Shown here: positions 1 through 7,586 of the stretch, piece by piece | Position numbering within the stretch: the first letter of the stretch is position 1 | How the letters are laid out: every line of letters starts with the position of its first letter | DNA from: an uncultured Terriglobus sp. | GTDB lineage: Bacteria; Acidobacteriota; Terriglobia; Terriglobales; Acidobacteriaceae | Length of the DNA stretch: 9,164 nucleotides | Direction: 5' to 3' | Assembly (NCBI GenBank): GCA_937871605.1 | Contig: CALMRM010000242.1 | Span: forward strand, 1 to 9,164 | The notes under the pieces: model-generated | The model's database searches: none | What the model was told of the DNA's origin: nothing | What the model saw: the letters and a program-made list of their open reading frames with translations, nothing else | Made by a program: the position numbers and the translations under genes

Positions 1-1197
1 GTAATTCTTCCAGATCGGTATCTTGGGCGGCCGGCGTCGTGCGATCTCGGCGATTTGCCCCCCGAACGCGACAGGTGAATAGGCAGCAATCCGCTGGGCC
101 GATGCCATGCCCATGCTCGACCGCTGCTCCGGTGAACAGCGGTCAAAGCTGTGGAACAGTTCCGTCAACTCTGAGTCTTTCGCCGGATCAAAGGTGTATC
201 CATTAACACCGTGTTCTACGAGGTTCTCCGCACACCCGCACCGTTGAGATACAAACACCGGTAACCCGGCAGCCATCGCTTCGTTCACCACCAAACCCCA
301 TGGCTCGCGTGTGCTGGGCAACACAAAGGCAGACGCAAACGCAAGGTAGGGCCAAAGCTCCCGCGAACTCTTGTGCCCCGCAAAGTGCACAGCATCGCCA
401 AAGCCCGTTGCTGCAGCCGCGGTTCGAAGGCTTTCCCTGAGTTCGCCGTCGCCAACCAATAACAGCGACCTACGCCCATTATTTGCCCGGTATGCCGCCC
501 ACGCACGTAGCAGTCCGTCGACATTCTTTTCAGGCGAAAGTCGGCCGACGTACAGTAGGTAGTCCTCAGGGAGGCCGTGGTCGGCTGAACTGGATGCAGA
601 GCGCATGGCACCCACGCCGTTGCGCAGCGTGTCGTTTCCAACCACGTTGTAAAAGCTGGCAATGCGGTCTGCCGGAAAACGGAGCGCCTGCAGGTAGCGC
701 ACATGGGCATTGCCGCCGGTCACCGCCCAATCGAACAGCCTGCGGATGAGCACAGACTTCAGCTTCTCTTTCCAGGTGGCGCGCGCGTGGTCCTGTTCTG
801 TGCTCTCCGTCATCAGCACGCTGACACGGCCGTGCCACCGCGCCCACAGTGCAGCAGCTAGTGCGGGGAGTGTGTAGTAGCCGGGCACCAGCACAATGTG
901 CGGATTCAGGCTGGAAAGACGATGCCAAAGCAGCCGCGAGAGCTTTACTTTGCTGGCGTTGCGCCAGTCGTTGGCTGGCAGCAATGTTTCTACCGGCAAC
1001 TCGTCCGGCCGGCCCTCACGAAAGGTAAGACCCTGGTGAACGCCCACGCCTCCGACAAGTTCAATGCCAACGATTTCACCGTCTGCGCCAAAGCTCGCCT
1101 GCAAGCCCTGAAAGCGGGCAAGGTGGTACGCATACCAGTCGATCCAGATGACGACCGCCTGGCATGCAACTTGATAGCGACGAGAGGAGATGTGCAC
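1..1197 (-). CDS. GT4-family glycosyltransferase (C-terminus cut by window edge)
   Basis: This is a retaining GT-B glycosyltransferase of family GT4 that should add one sugar from a nucleotide-sugar donor to the lipid-linked repeat unit at the cytoplasmic face of the inner membrane. The reading frame gives 399 codons without a stop before the left edge, already about the usual family length, so only a short tail is probably missing. The N-terminal acceptor domain carries WIDWYAYHLARF near residues 18-29. The C-terminal donor domain has VGRLSPEKN at about 217-225 and the family's EX7E motif, E298 to E306, within REPWGLVVNEAMAAGLPV. The start is GTG, chosen because AGGAG lies 7 nt upstream (1209-1205) and because it begins one base after the stop of the polymerase gene, implying coupled translation. 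The donor and acceptor sugars cannot be read from the sequence. The family assignment is firm; the role in this pathway is inferred from the operon. Confidence 0.92.
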   Translation of the reverse strand, partial: MHISSRRYQVACQAVVIWIDWYAYHLARFQGLQASFGADGEIVGIELVGGVGVHQGLTFREGRPDELPVETLLPANDWRNASKVKLSRLLWHRLSSLNPHIVLVPGYYTLPALAAALWARWHGRVSVLMTESTEQDHARATWKEKLKSVLIRRLFDWAVTGGNAHVRYLQALRFPADRIASFYNVVGNDTLRNGVGAMRSASSSADHGLPEDYLLYVGRLSPEKNVDGLLRAWAAYRANNGRRSLLLVGDGELRESLRTAAAATGFGDAVHFAGHKSSRELWPYLAFASAFVLPSTREPWGLVVNEAMAAGLPVFVSQRCGCAENLVEHGVNGYTFDPAKDSELTELFHSFDRCSPEQRSSMGMASAQRIAAYSPVAFGGQIAEIARRRPPKIPIWKNY

Positions 1198-1198
1198 G

Positions 1199-2563
1199 TT
1201 ATGGCTCCTGAGTGAGTAGCGGACGGGAGTAGCGCGAAACGACCTTTGCTTGTGCAAAGGCACGACGCCGTGCAAGCGGCGCCTTCATCGTGTACCGCCA
1301 GATCAGCCAGCTAGGAATCGAAAGCAGCAGGCTGCGGAAAATGACCGCTTCCATGGTCTGCATCACGAGATAAATACTGAGTGCAGCAAAGATGATGTAC
1401 TGGCTGGTCCAGCCTCCGCCACGCAACACCGCACGCCGCCACACCAGGCCGTACCCCGCGCCCAGCAACGCCATCAGCGGGATGGCACCGTACCAGACCT
1501 CAACCCACAGATCGGCGACAATGCCAGGTGCAGAGCCGTCTGCACCCTTCCACCCGAGGGTGTCGCCAAAGCCTTCGCCCGTTCCAGCGTTGTGCAGCAG
1601 TTCCGGGACGCCAAAGTCTTCGTACTTGTGTGGCCACACAGCCTTCGGAATGGGGCGCACAAGCACCTGTGCGAGGTAGCGCCGCATCCAGAAGTAGTGG
1701 TCGCGCCGCTCTGCGCTCAGGACTGTGCCCGCGCCATAGATCCACTCGTTGCCTGTATCCGATGCCTGCACGATGTTGCTGACGTCAGACTTCACATTGA
1801 AGCTGGAACCGATGTAAATGCTGCCGCGATTGGTGACCAGAAACAGGACCAGCCACCCCAGGCAGACACCCACCACGCCAAGCGCCACAATGGGCGGCCG
1901 CTTTGGACGAAAGATGTACCAGCTCATCAACGCTATAATGGTCAGCTCAAAGGTCGGCCCCCGGCGCGCCATGAAAACGGCAGCCGTGAGCCAGGGCAGG
2001 CCAAAGATCAGCAGCATGGCCCAGCTCAACAGGCGTGGACCTTTCCCCGAGAGGGAGATCATCGCAACCATGACGCCGACAAGCAGCAGAATGCTGCCAT
2101 CGCGTACATACCCGCTATCGTCCCAACCACCGCTGTAGGAGCTGCTATAGGCATTCACGATGCCCCCTACGTTGATGATGGTGACAGCCCAGCAGCCCAG
2201 CCCGATGGCTCCGGCCACAGCACCACCCACCAGGAGCCGGCGCAGCATACGCGGGGAAGGCGGATGAAGGGCTACACGTTTCCTGCGTCCTGCGAGCCTT
2301 AAGCCAACTGAGAGGCATCCAGCCACAAAGGCAAACACGCCAACCACATTCAGCGCTGCGACGAAGACCATCTGCTGCGGATCGAAAAAGCGCTGCAGCC
2401 CGCCATTCATGTAGATCTTCCAGGGCATCCAGCCGTACAGGAAGGCCATCATCGGTCCAATGAAGACCAGCGGATGGAACGCGTCTTTGCTGCCGTCGAG
2501 AGCAATCAGCGTACCGCCCAGGGCGATAAGCGCGGCCAAGATAAGAAGCGCCGGAAAAATCAT
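1199..2563 (-). CDS. O-antigen/exopolysaccharide polymerase, Wzy-like membrane protein
   Basis: A 454-residue polytopic inner-membrane protein, probably the Wzy-type polymerase that joins flipped repeat units on the periplasmic side. By eye there are about ten or eleven hydrophobic segments, roughly at 4-22, 29-47, 65-88, 108-130, 157-172, 178-197, 203-218, 225-243, 357-377 and 388-424. One large hydrophilic loop spans about 244-355 and contains RPIPKAVWPHKYEDFG, like the arginine- and proline-rich loops of O-antigen polymerases. These proteins are very divergent, so the call rests on topology, the loop and position next to a flippase and a Wzc-like gene rather than on a catalytic signature. 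The start ATG overlaps the flippase stop as ATGA and has AAGGG 6 nt upstream (2574-2570). An O-antigen ligase is the main alternative; the lack of any lipid A-core genes here argues against it. Confidence 0.82.
   Translation of the reverse strand: MIFPALLILAALIALGGTLIALDGSKDAFHPLVFIGPMMAFLYGWMPWKIYMNGGLQRFFDPQQMVFVAALNVVGVFAFVAGCLSVGLRLAGRRKRVALHPPSPRMLRRLLVGGAVAGAIGLGCWAVTIINVGGIVNAYSSSYSGGWDDSGYVRDGSILLLVGVMVAMISLSGKGPRLLSWAMLLIFGLPWLTAAVFMARRGPTFELTIIALMSWYIFRPKRPPIVALGVVGVCLGWLVLFLVTNRGSIYIGSSFNVKSDVSNIVQASDTGNEWIYGAGTVLSAERRDHYFWMRRYLAQVLVRPIPKAVWPHKYEDFGVPELLHNAGTGEGFGDTLGWKGADGSAPGIVADLWVEVWYGAIPLMALLGAGYGLVWRRAVLRGGGWTSQYIIFAALSIYLVMQTMEAVIFRSLLLSIPSWLIWRYTMKAPLARRRAFAQAKVVSRYSRPLLTQEP
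1205..1209 (-). promoter_or_regulatory. Ribosome binding site of the distal glycosyltransferase gene
   Basis: AGGAG on the minus strand, 7 nt before the GTG start at 1197. It lies inside the last codons of the polymerase gene (Gln-Glu), so a ribosome ending the polymerase would uncover and occupy it. Confidence 0.7.
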
Positions 2564-4179
2564 TGGGCACCCTTGAGCGAAGCACCGGCCAGCAGACGCC
2601 AGCGCCCGACAGCCGCCGCGATCATGCGTAGTGGCCGCTCGAATGCCACCAGCCAGGCTTCACGCTTACCGATGTGGAACAGCAACGCCGCTGATAGGGC
2701 CAGCAACAGCAGCATGCCAGCCGTAATGCCGATGCTGTGCGTGGGCTGCGCCGAGCGCAGCGCGGCCAGCGCGGCGAGGGTCGCAACGGCAGCAGTGCTG
2801 GTGGCAAAGCAGGCGAGGACGCCACGTGGCAGGTGCTTGTAGGCACGCAACACACACAGGACCAGCATGGCCAGCAAGATGTGTCCGCCCAGAAAGATTG
2901 CCATGGCCAGTGCGGCGCTGCCGCCATGTCGCATCCACACCGTAGCCGCAACAGCGACCAGGACTGCCCAGAGCGTATTGCCAATGGCGACCCACCGCAC
3001 TGTAACGATACTCATGCGGGCGGTTGGCGGAGCGTTCCCCATCTGTACCACGGCCACTGCCATGCCCGCGGCGGCGGCGGCGGCGGCACCGCTGTAGTGT
3101 GTGCCGTAGAGCAGGCGTAGCAGCAGGGGCAAGCTCACGATGCCTACACCGGCCAGGACGAACGAAGCCATAATGGAGGCAAAGGTGCACACGGCCATCA
3201 CGCGGTCACGCTGCTCGTCCGCCCCGGTGCCCTTGTCTGCCATCACCGCGTAACTGCTTTCTGTGAGCAGCGCAGGCACAATACCCGTCAGGTTGCGAAA
3301 CTGGCTTGCAACCGCAAACAAGCCCATCTCGACAAGCGTCGTATCACTGCGCGCCACCAGCACGGTAAGCCACCAACCTGCCAGGTTCGCGCTGAGTAGG
3401 CCGAAGAGCTGCACAAAGCCAAACGCCCACACTTCCCGCAACAGTGGGCCAAATGCGACGGAACGGCTCTGCGCAGGCTGCGCGACCAGCAGGCGCAAGG
3501 GCCGGGCAAGCAGTAGGCACATCAGCACCGCGCCCATGGTGATGGCGCCCTGCACCACGATCATGGTCTGTGCGTGATGGCTGGTGGCAACCGCTGGCAA
3601 CAGCAGTACCATGGCGGAACCAACCAGCAAGGAGAGCGCGCCCAGTGCGACGAGCTTGTGTTGGCCCACGAAAAACCCGCGTGCACACTCCAGCAGAATC
3701 ATGCCTGCGGCAGCCAGCGACGCCCAGCGAAGCAGAGGCGTGAGCTCAGGTTTGTGGAGCAGTTGCGCGATGGGCCCCGCACCCGCCAGAAGAGCAAGCG
3801 CAGCAATGGCTGCTGAGACCAATGCGACGAGAGCCATGGCACGGGCAAACACCCCGTAGCCGCCGCTTTCGGTGTTGTACTTGCCGGAAAATCGGGTCGC
3901 CGTTGCGCCGATGCCGCCTGCAGCGTAGGTGGAGATATTATTCGCCGTGCTCAGGCCCAGTGCATACGCCCCAAACACGGGAGCACCGCCAAGCCGCGCC
4001 GCCAGGATGTTGGCTAAGAATCCTGCACCCCGCTCCGCCATGACCGCAGCCCCCAACACGGCAGTACCCTTTACCAGGCGCCTGCCAACTGCGGGTTCGG
4101 GCTGGGTCTGCGGCACCTCAGGAGTCGCGGCCAAGCCGGCATCCACGGCAGGGTCAACCATAAGCGCGGGCGTGCTCAT
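2560..4179 (-). CDS. Polysaccharide flippase, Wzx/RfbX-like (MOP superfamily)
   Basis: A 539-residue inner-membrane protein of the MOP flippase superfamily, expected to move the undecaprenyl-linked repeat unit from the cytoplasmic to the periplasmic face. After a polar, proline-rich leader of about 33 residues, the first membrane region (VKGTAVLGAAVMAERGAGFL, about 36-55) continues into a typical flippase start (NILAARLGGAPVFGAYALG). Around a dozen or more hydrophobic segments follow to about residue 502, then a basic cytoplasmic tail. A run of seven alanines at 365-371 is encoded by a GCG trinucleotide tract. The length is somewhat above the usual 400-500 residues because of the leader and tail. 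The ATG start overlaps the stop of the kinase gene as ATGA; only a weak AGGA 11 nt upstream is visible, so translation probably depends on the upstream gene. The neighbouring Wzy-like gene supports the role. Confidence 0.9.
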   Translation of the reverse strand: MSTPALMVDPAVDAGLAATPEVPQTQPEPAVGRRLVKGTAVLGAAVMAERGAGFLANILAARLGGAPVFGAYALGLSTANNISTYAAGGIGATATRFSGKYNTESGGYGVFARAMALVALVSAAIAALALLAGAGPIAQLLHKPELTPLLRWASLAAAGMILLECARGFFVGQHKLVALGALSLLVGSAMVLLLPAVATSHHAQTMIVVQGAITMGAVLMCLLLARPLRLLVAQPAQSRSVAFGPLLREVWAFGFVQLFGLLSANLAGWWLTVLVARSDTTLVEMGLFAVASQFRNLTGIVPALLTESSYAVMADKGTGADEQRDRVMAVCTFASIMASFVLAGVGIVSLPLLLRLLYGTHYSGAAAAAAAGMAVAVVQMGNAPPTARMSIVTVRWVAIGNTLWAVLVAVAATVWMRHGGSAALAMAIFLGGHILLAMLVLCVLRAYKHLPRGVLACFATSTAAVATLAALAALRSAQPTHSIGITAGMLLLLALSAALLFHIGKREAWLVAFERPLRMIAAAVGRWRLLAGASLKGAQ

Positions 4180-6461
4180 CGGCGTTCTGTTCCTGCGTCT
4201 GTGCTGCCCTGGTACGCATAGTAGCTGTTGTAGTAGCCGTACTTACCAGCGCGTCCCGGATTGAAATCGTTCAAGATGCTGCCGATGACCGGCACGTCGT
4301 CCCGTTGCAGCAAAGCCTGTGCGGCAAGCGCCTGCTCTCGCGTCGTTACTCCGGCGCGGAACACCAGGATGGCTGCATCGGCTCGGGTAGCCAGCACGCG
4401 CGCATCTGTGATGTGCAGCATCGGTGGTGTATCTAGCAGGATGACATCGTAGGTTTGGCTGAAGCTGCGCAGCAGTGGTTCCATCTGCTTGCTGTGCAAT
4501 GCGTCGCTTACCATGCGCCTCTTTCTGCCAGAGGTCAGTACGTCAAGTCCCGGGTAGCTCGTCTGTTGAATTGCGTGCAGAAACTCCTCCGTCACGTCTT
4601 CGTTCTCCTGCAACACGTCGGAAAAGCCGGTTGTGTTCTCCAGGTCGAAGTTGGTGTGCAGGGTAGGCTTACGTAGGTCCGCATCAATCAGGAGAGTGCG
4701 CTGTCCGCGATGGCTCAGAGCTACTCCCAGGTGCGACACCACAGTCGTTTTACCTTCATTGGCATTGGGCGAAGTCACGACGTAGACACGCGGATCGGCC
4801 CGACGGTCTGCCAGCAAAATGGAGTGCGTAATGCCGCGGTACGCTTCTGCAAGCAGCGCAAAATCTTCTGTATCGCGTCCTTCGTACACATGCTTCAGGG
4901 TAGGTGCCGACGATCGGCTCAGGCGAAGAGCGCCTCGGATGCCCGGCGTCGGTGGGCGCATCAGGGCTCGCGGGGAGGGAACAACACCCAGCTCGTCCAC
5001 CTGCAACAACGGGCCGGTCTCGCCGGGTGCATGCAGCAAGCCGGAGCGCCGGTCGCGAAGCAGGGCGAAGCACACTCCAGCCACCAGTCCGACCAGCGTG
5101 CCGGCAAGCGCCAGGGTGACACGCCGTGGGTACACCGGCAGCAAGGGCTTGCGCGCCGCATCCACCACACGGATGGTTGTTGCCTGCATGGCAGAGGCAA
5201 ACCCTGCTTCCTTGGCGCGCTGCAGCAGCGTCTGGTACAGCTGCTGCTCCGACTGCACCTCTCGGCGCAGCAGGTCAACCGCGGTTGCCTTCTCCAGGTC
5301 CGACGACACGCTGCCCTGTTTTGCGTCATAGCTCATGCGTAGCAGCTGTTCACGGTGTTTCGCTGCCTCGTATTCATTCAGCAAGCGGGCCTGATTGTTG
5401 CTGGTTTCCTGGTCCAGCCCTCGCTGCAGTTCGCTGATTTGTGCTCGCAAGTGGATGACCCGGGGATTTGCCTCTGTCAGCGGCGGAACCAGCGCAGAAA
5501 CCTGCTGCTGCAAATCCAGCAGCTTGCTCTTCTGCGCCGCATACCCGGCACTCTGCACGGACCGTGGCATCGCATCGCCGCTGGAGGCCTCCGCACTCTT
5601 GATTTCGGCTTCCTTCTCCATGCGGTCGGCTTGCGCCTTGATCAGTTCAGTCTGCAGCGCACGCAGCGCGTCCGTGCCCACGTTGCTGCTCTGTTCCGTC
5701 AGGATGAGTCCGTTGCCGCCTGTCGCGGCAATCAATTTCTGTTGCGATTCTTCCGCTTTCTGGCGAATGTCACTGGCCTGGTGCATCAGCCAATCACTCG
5801 TTCGCCGTGCATCCTGCCCGCGGCTTTCCAAGTCCTGCTGCTGAAACTCGCTGGTGAGCGTGTTGCAATAGGCAACCGCAATCTGCGGATTCCACGAATC
5901 GCAGGTGATCTCCACCAGCTGTGTCAACCCTAGCGGCTTGATCTTCGTGTTGTTGGCGGTTTCTGCCAGCACGGTGGCAAACGGAATGGTGTCTTTGCCG
6001 CCGAGGTGGAGCAAGCGCAGTGAGGCTGAGAGCCAGTCGGAGCGCAGCACGCCCGCGGGGTGGGGTTCAGAGGTGAGCCTTTCCTGCACGCGTTCCGCCA
6101 GCGTGTCGCTCTCCAACAGTTTGATCTGAGTTTGCACTACGGTGTCCATGGGCACACTCGCCGTAGGGTCCACCGACTTCATGTTCATGAACTCACTGTT
6201 CAGCGATTCAATGTTCAGTGAGGTCCGTGTCTGGTACACGGGCTGAGTCGTGAAGGTGAGCAAGATGCTAACCACTAAGCCAATGAGCGCCAGTCGAAGG
6301 ATGAGGGCTTTATGCCGTACCAGAACTTGCAAGTACTCATCCACGAGCCCGGATGCGGTCTCTGGTTCTGCCTCCATGGCATAGGCTCGTGCATACGGCG
6401 CATCTTCCTTGTCGCGCATCCCTGGCAGTACATTTCGTGGTGTACGTCTTAGCTCAGCCAC
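4176..6461 (-). CDS. Wzc-like polysaccharide co-polymerase with BY-kinase domain
   Basis: A 761-residue inner-membrane protein fusing a Wzz chain-length domain to a bacterial tyrosine kinase. After a 40-residue cytoplasmic leader comes TM1 (about 52-70), then a long periplasmic domain rich in coiled coil (about 200-420, many Q/E/K heptads), the proline motif KPLLPVYPRR (438-447) and TM2 (about 448-468). The kinase domain has the Walker A loop SPNANEGKTT (564-573), Walker A' LLIDADLRKP (590-599) and Walker B VILLDTPP (673-680). The C-terminal tyrosine cluster YGYYNSYYAY (741-750) holds six tyrosines, the usual autophosphorylation site. In this family, cycles of phosphorylation control oligomer state and polymer length together with the Wza channel. 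The usual ExxRxxR oligomerisation motif appears as EAYRGIT (539-545), lacking the last arginine. The start is GTG with GAGGAAGGA at 6476-6468. No Wzb-type phosphatase is in view. Confidence 0.95.
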   Translation of the reverse strand: MAELRRTPRNVLPGMRDKEDAPYARAYAMEAEPETASGLVDEYLQVLVRHKALILRLALIGLVVSILLTFTTQPVYQTRTSLNIESLNSEFMNMKSVDPTASVPMDTVVQTQIKLLESDTLAERVQERLTSEPHPAGVLRSDWLSASLRLLHLGGKDTIPFATVLAETANNTKIKPLGLTQLVEITCDSWNPQIAVAYCNTLTSEFQQQDLESRGQDARRTSDWLMHQASDIRQKAEESQQKLIAATGGNGLILTEQSSNVGTDALRALQTELIKAQADRMEKEAEIKSAEASSGDAMPRSVQSAGYAAQKSKLLDLQQQVSALVPPLTEANPRVIHLRAQISELQRGLDQETSNNQARLLNEYEAAKHREQLLRMSYDAKQGSVSSDLEKATAVDLLRREVQSEQQLYQTLLQRAKEAGFASAMQATTIRVVDAARKPLLPVYPRRVTLALAGTLVGLVAGVCFALLRDRRSGLLHAPGETGPLLQVDELGVVPSPRALMRPPTPGIRGALRLSRSSAPTLKHVYEGRDTEDFALLAEAYRGITHSILLADRRADPRVYVVTSPNANEGKTTVVSHLGVALSHRGQRTLLIDADLRKPTLHTNFDLENTTGFSDVLQENEDVTEEFLHAIQQTSYPGLDVLTSGRKRRMVSDALHSKQMEPLLRSFSQTYDVILLDTPPMLHITDARVLATRADAAILVFRAGVTTREQALAAQALLQRDDVPVIGSILNDFNPGRAGKYGYYNSYYAYQGSTDAGTERR

Positions 6462-6467
6462 TTTGTA

Positions 6468-6476
6468 TCCTTCCTC
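6468..6476 (-). promoter_or_regulatory. Ribosome binding site of the Wzc-like gene
   Basis: GAGGAAGGA on the minus strand, ending 6 nt before the GTG start at 6461. It fixes the GTG start; the nearby ATG at 6478 is in another frame. Confidence 0.75.
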
Positions 6477-6488
6477 ATGTCTTCAGGC

Positions 6489-7475
6489 CTACCGGTAAAT
6501 CGCGATTCCGGTTGCCACCTGTAACATGACCTCCGCAGCGCGCCGTGTGCCGGATTTGGCAGTGCTGTTGGGAATAAATAGAACGTCATCGGCAAACAGT
6601 GCGCGGTCAGGTGCCTTTCCAGCCAGAATTGCCTGGAGATCGATGGGCACCTCGGTGGGGTTATCTTTACTGCCTGCTGCAGGTCGCAGGATTTTTGCTC
6701 CCTTTAGGGACGCATTGGCACTGTATCCCTCTGCCAGAGACATTGCTTGTAAAACCGTCATGCTTTCGTTGTGCGACAGCGGAAATCCGCCAGCCCTATG
6801 GACATTGCCGACAACGTAAACAAGTTTCTCCTTGGGGACGGAAACGATATCGCCCGGCAAGACGGGAATGTTGCCATCCGGTGATGACGAATCAGTCAGG
6901 TCATTCAAGGACAGGGTAAGCCTGGCACTGCTGCCGTTTGTTACCAACTGCGCACCTTTTACCGTAGGCAGCGCACCGCTCCGCGTGTCACGGGTAACAA
7001 TCACACGCGGCCCCGCATCGGCTTTTACACCGCCTGCCTGTGAAATCACTTCCAATAGATTGCGCGGGCCGTCCAGCGGATGCAGGCCAGGCGTGTTCAC
7101 CTCGCCAACGACGGACACAAACCGGCTGACGTTGGTAACGACATTGATCGTGATGATGGGATCTGTAATGTACTTCGCAAGTTGCGCCGCAAGGGTGACA
7201 CGCAGTTGTGCAACGGAAAGGCCTGCAGCATGCACCGGCCCGGCCAAGGGCAGATTCAACAGACCATCCGAGCTAATTCGCACCGCCTTTGTGGACACTT
7301 CAGGCATATCTGCAACGTCAATGGCCAGGGTGTCACCCGGACCGAGCAGGTCAGTGGTTGCCTGACGTCCGGGAAGATCCGCATACGAAGCTTGGCCCGG
7401 AAGGGCAGGTTGCGGTACTCCGCAACGCACTGCGAAGAGCAGAAGCACCCAGGTTATGAGCGGTAAGCGCGTCAC
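6489..7475 (-). CDS. Polysaccharide export protein, Wza-like (poly_export + SLBB)
   Basis: A 328-residue exported protein of the outer-membrane polysaccharide export family, expected to form the channel that works with the Wzc-like protein encoded 27 nt downstream. Residues 1-17 form a signal sequence. The poly_export domain spans about 42-115 (LLGPGDTLAIDV through AAQLAKYITDPIITINV). The first SLBB domain begins near 118 (VSVVGEVNTPGLHPL), followed by IPVLPGDIVSVPK. The second begins near 219 (VYVVGNVHRAGGFPL), and the region ends in DDVLFIPN. The last residues (AAEVMLQVATGIAIYR) look like the amphipathic helix that lines the outer-membrane pore in Wza. A cysteine at 18 follows the hydrophobic stretch, but arginine at -1 makes a poor lipobox, so lipidation is doubtful. 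The start is GTG with AAGGAAGGA at 7488-7480. It is the first gene of the operon. Confidence 0.94.
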   Translation of the reverse strand: MTRLPLITWVLLLFAVRCGVPQPALPGQASYADLPGRQATTDLLGPGDTLAIDVADMPEVSTKAVRISSDGLLNLPLAGPVHAAGLSVAQLRVTLAAQLAKYITDPIITINVVTNVSRFVSVVGEVNTPGLHPLDGPRNLLEVISQAGGVKADAGPRVIVTRDTRSGALPTVKGAQLVTNGSSARLTLSLNDLTDSSSPDGNIPVLPGDIVSVPKEKLVYVVGNVHRAGGFPLSHNESMTVLQAMSLAEGYSANASLKGAKILRPAAGSKDNPTEVPIDLQAILAGKAPDRALFADDVLFIPNSTAKSGTRRAAEVMLQVATGIAIYR

Positions 7476-7479
7476 GTGT

Positions 7480-7488
7480 TCCTTCCTT
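7480..7488 (-). promoter_or_regulatory. Ribosome binding site of the Wza-like gene
   Basis: AAGGAAGGA on the minus strand, two overlapping Shine-Dalgarno cores 4 and 8 nt before the GTG start at 7475. It decides the GTG start, since no in-frame ATG gives a complete signal sequence. Confidence 0.75.
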
Positions 7489-7522
7489 GTGGTTTAGCTC
7501 ACTCACGGGGGATGAGAGAGGC

Positions 7523-7570
7523 GGTGTAACTAGCAAATCGTATTGGAAGCGTTCTTCCAGCGGGTGTAAC
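7523..7570. repeat. Direct repeat pair GGTGTAAC, 40 bp apart, upstream of the export operon
   Basis: GGTGTAAC occurs at 7523-7530 and 7563-7570, the same 8 bases in the same orientation with a start-to-start distance of exactly 40 bp, close to four helical turns. Both copies lie in the gap between the regulator and the Wza-like gene, and they flank the dyad at 7544-7559. The arrangement suggests sites for a DNA-binding protein acting on the operon promoter; I cannot say which protein. Confidence 0.5.
7544..7559. promoter_or_regulatory. Perfect 6-bp inverted repeat, possible operator
   Basis: TGGAAG and CTTCCA are separated by CGTT, a perfect dyad between the two GGTGTAAC repeats and about 70 bp before the Wza-like start. 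It may be an operator for the adjacent XRE regulator, since that family binds such dyads. A terminator for the regulator gene is less likely: the stem is short and no T-run follows on the minus strand. Confidence 0.4.
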
Positions 7571-7586
7571 AATGAAGGGCGGTAGC

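Noticed and set aside
1250..2302. A 350-codon open frame on the plus strand opposite the polymerase gene
   Set aside because: It is antisense to a clear membrane-protein gene, its product is rich in His, Gln, Arg and Pro with no domain, and it has no supporting ribosome site. It is a shadow of GC-rich coding DNA.
3068..3087. GCG trinucleotide tract (six units) in the flippase gene, considered as a phase-variation switch
   Set aside because: Unit gain or loss would only change the number of alanines in a membrane segment and would not shift the frame.
4710..5342. A 210-codon open frame on the plus strand opposite the kinase gene
   Set aside because: The minus strand here encodes well-conserved Wzc-type motifs; the plus-strand product is low-complexity and matches nothing.
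7544..7559. Dyad considered as an intrinsic terminator for the regulator
   Set aside because: The stem has only 6 bp and no T-run follows in the direction of transcription.
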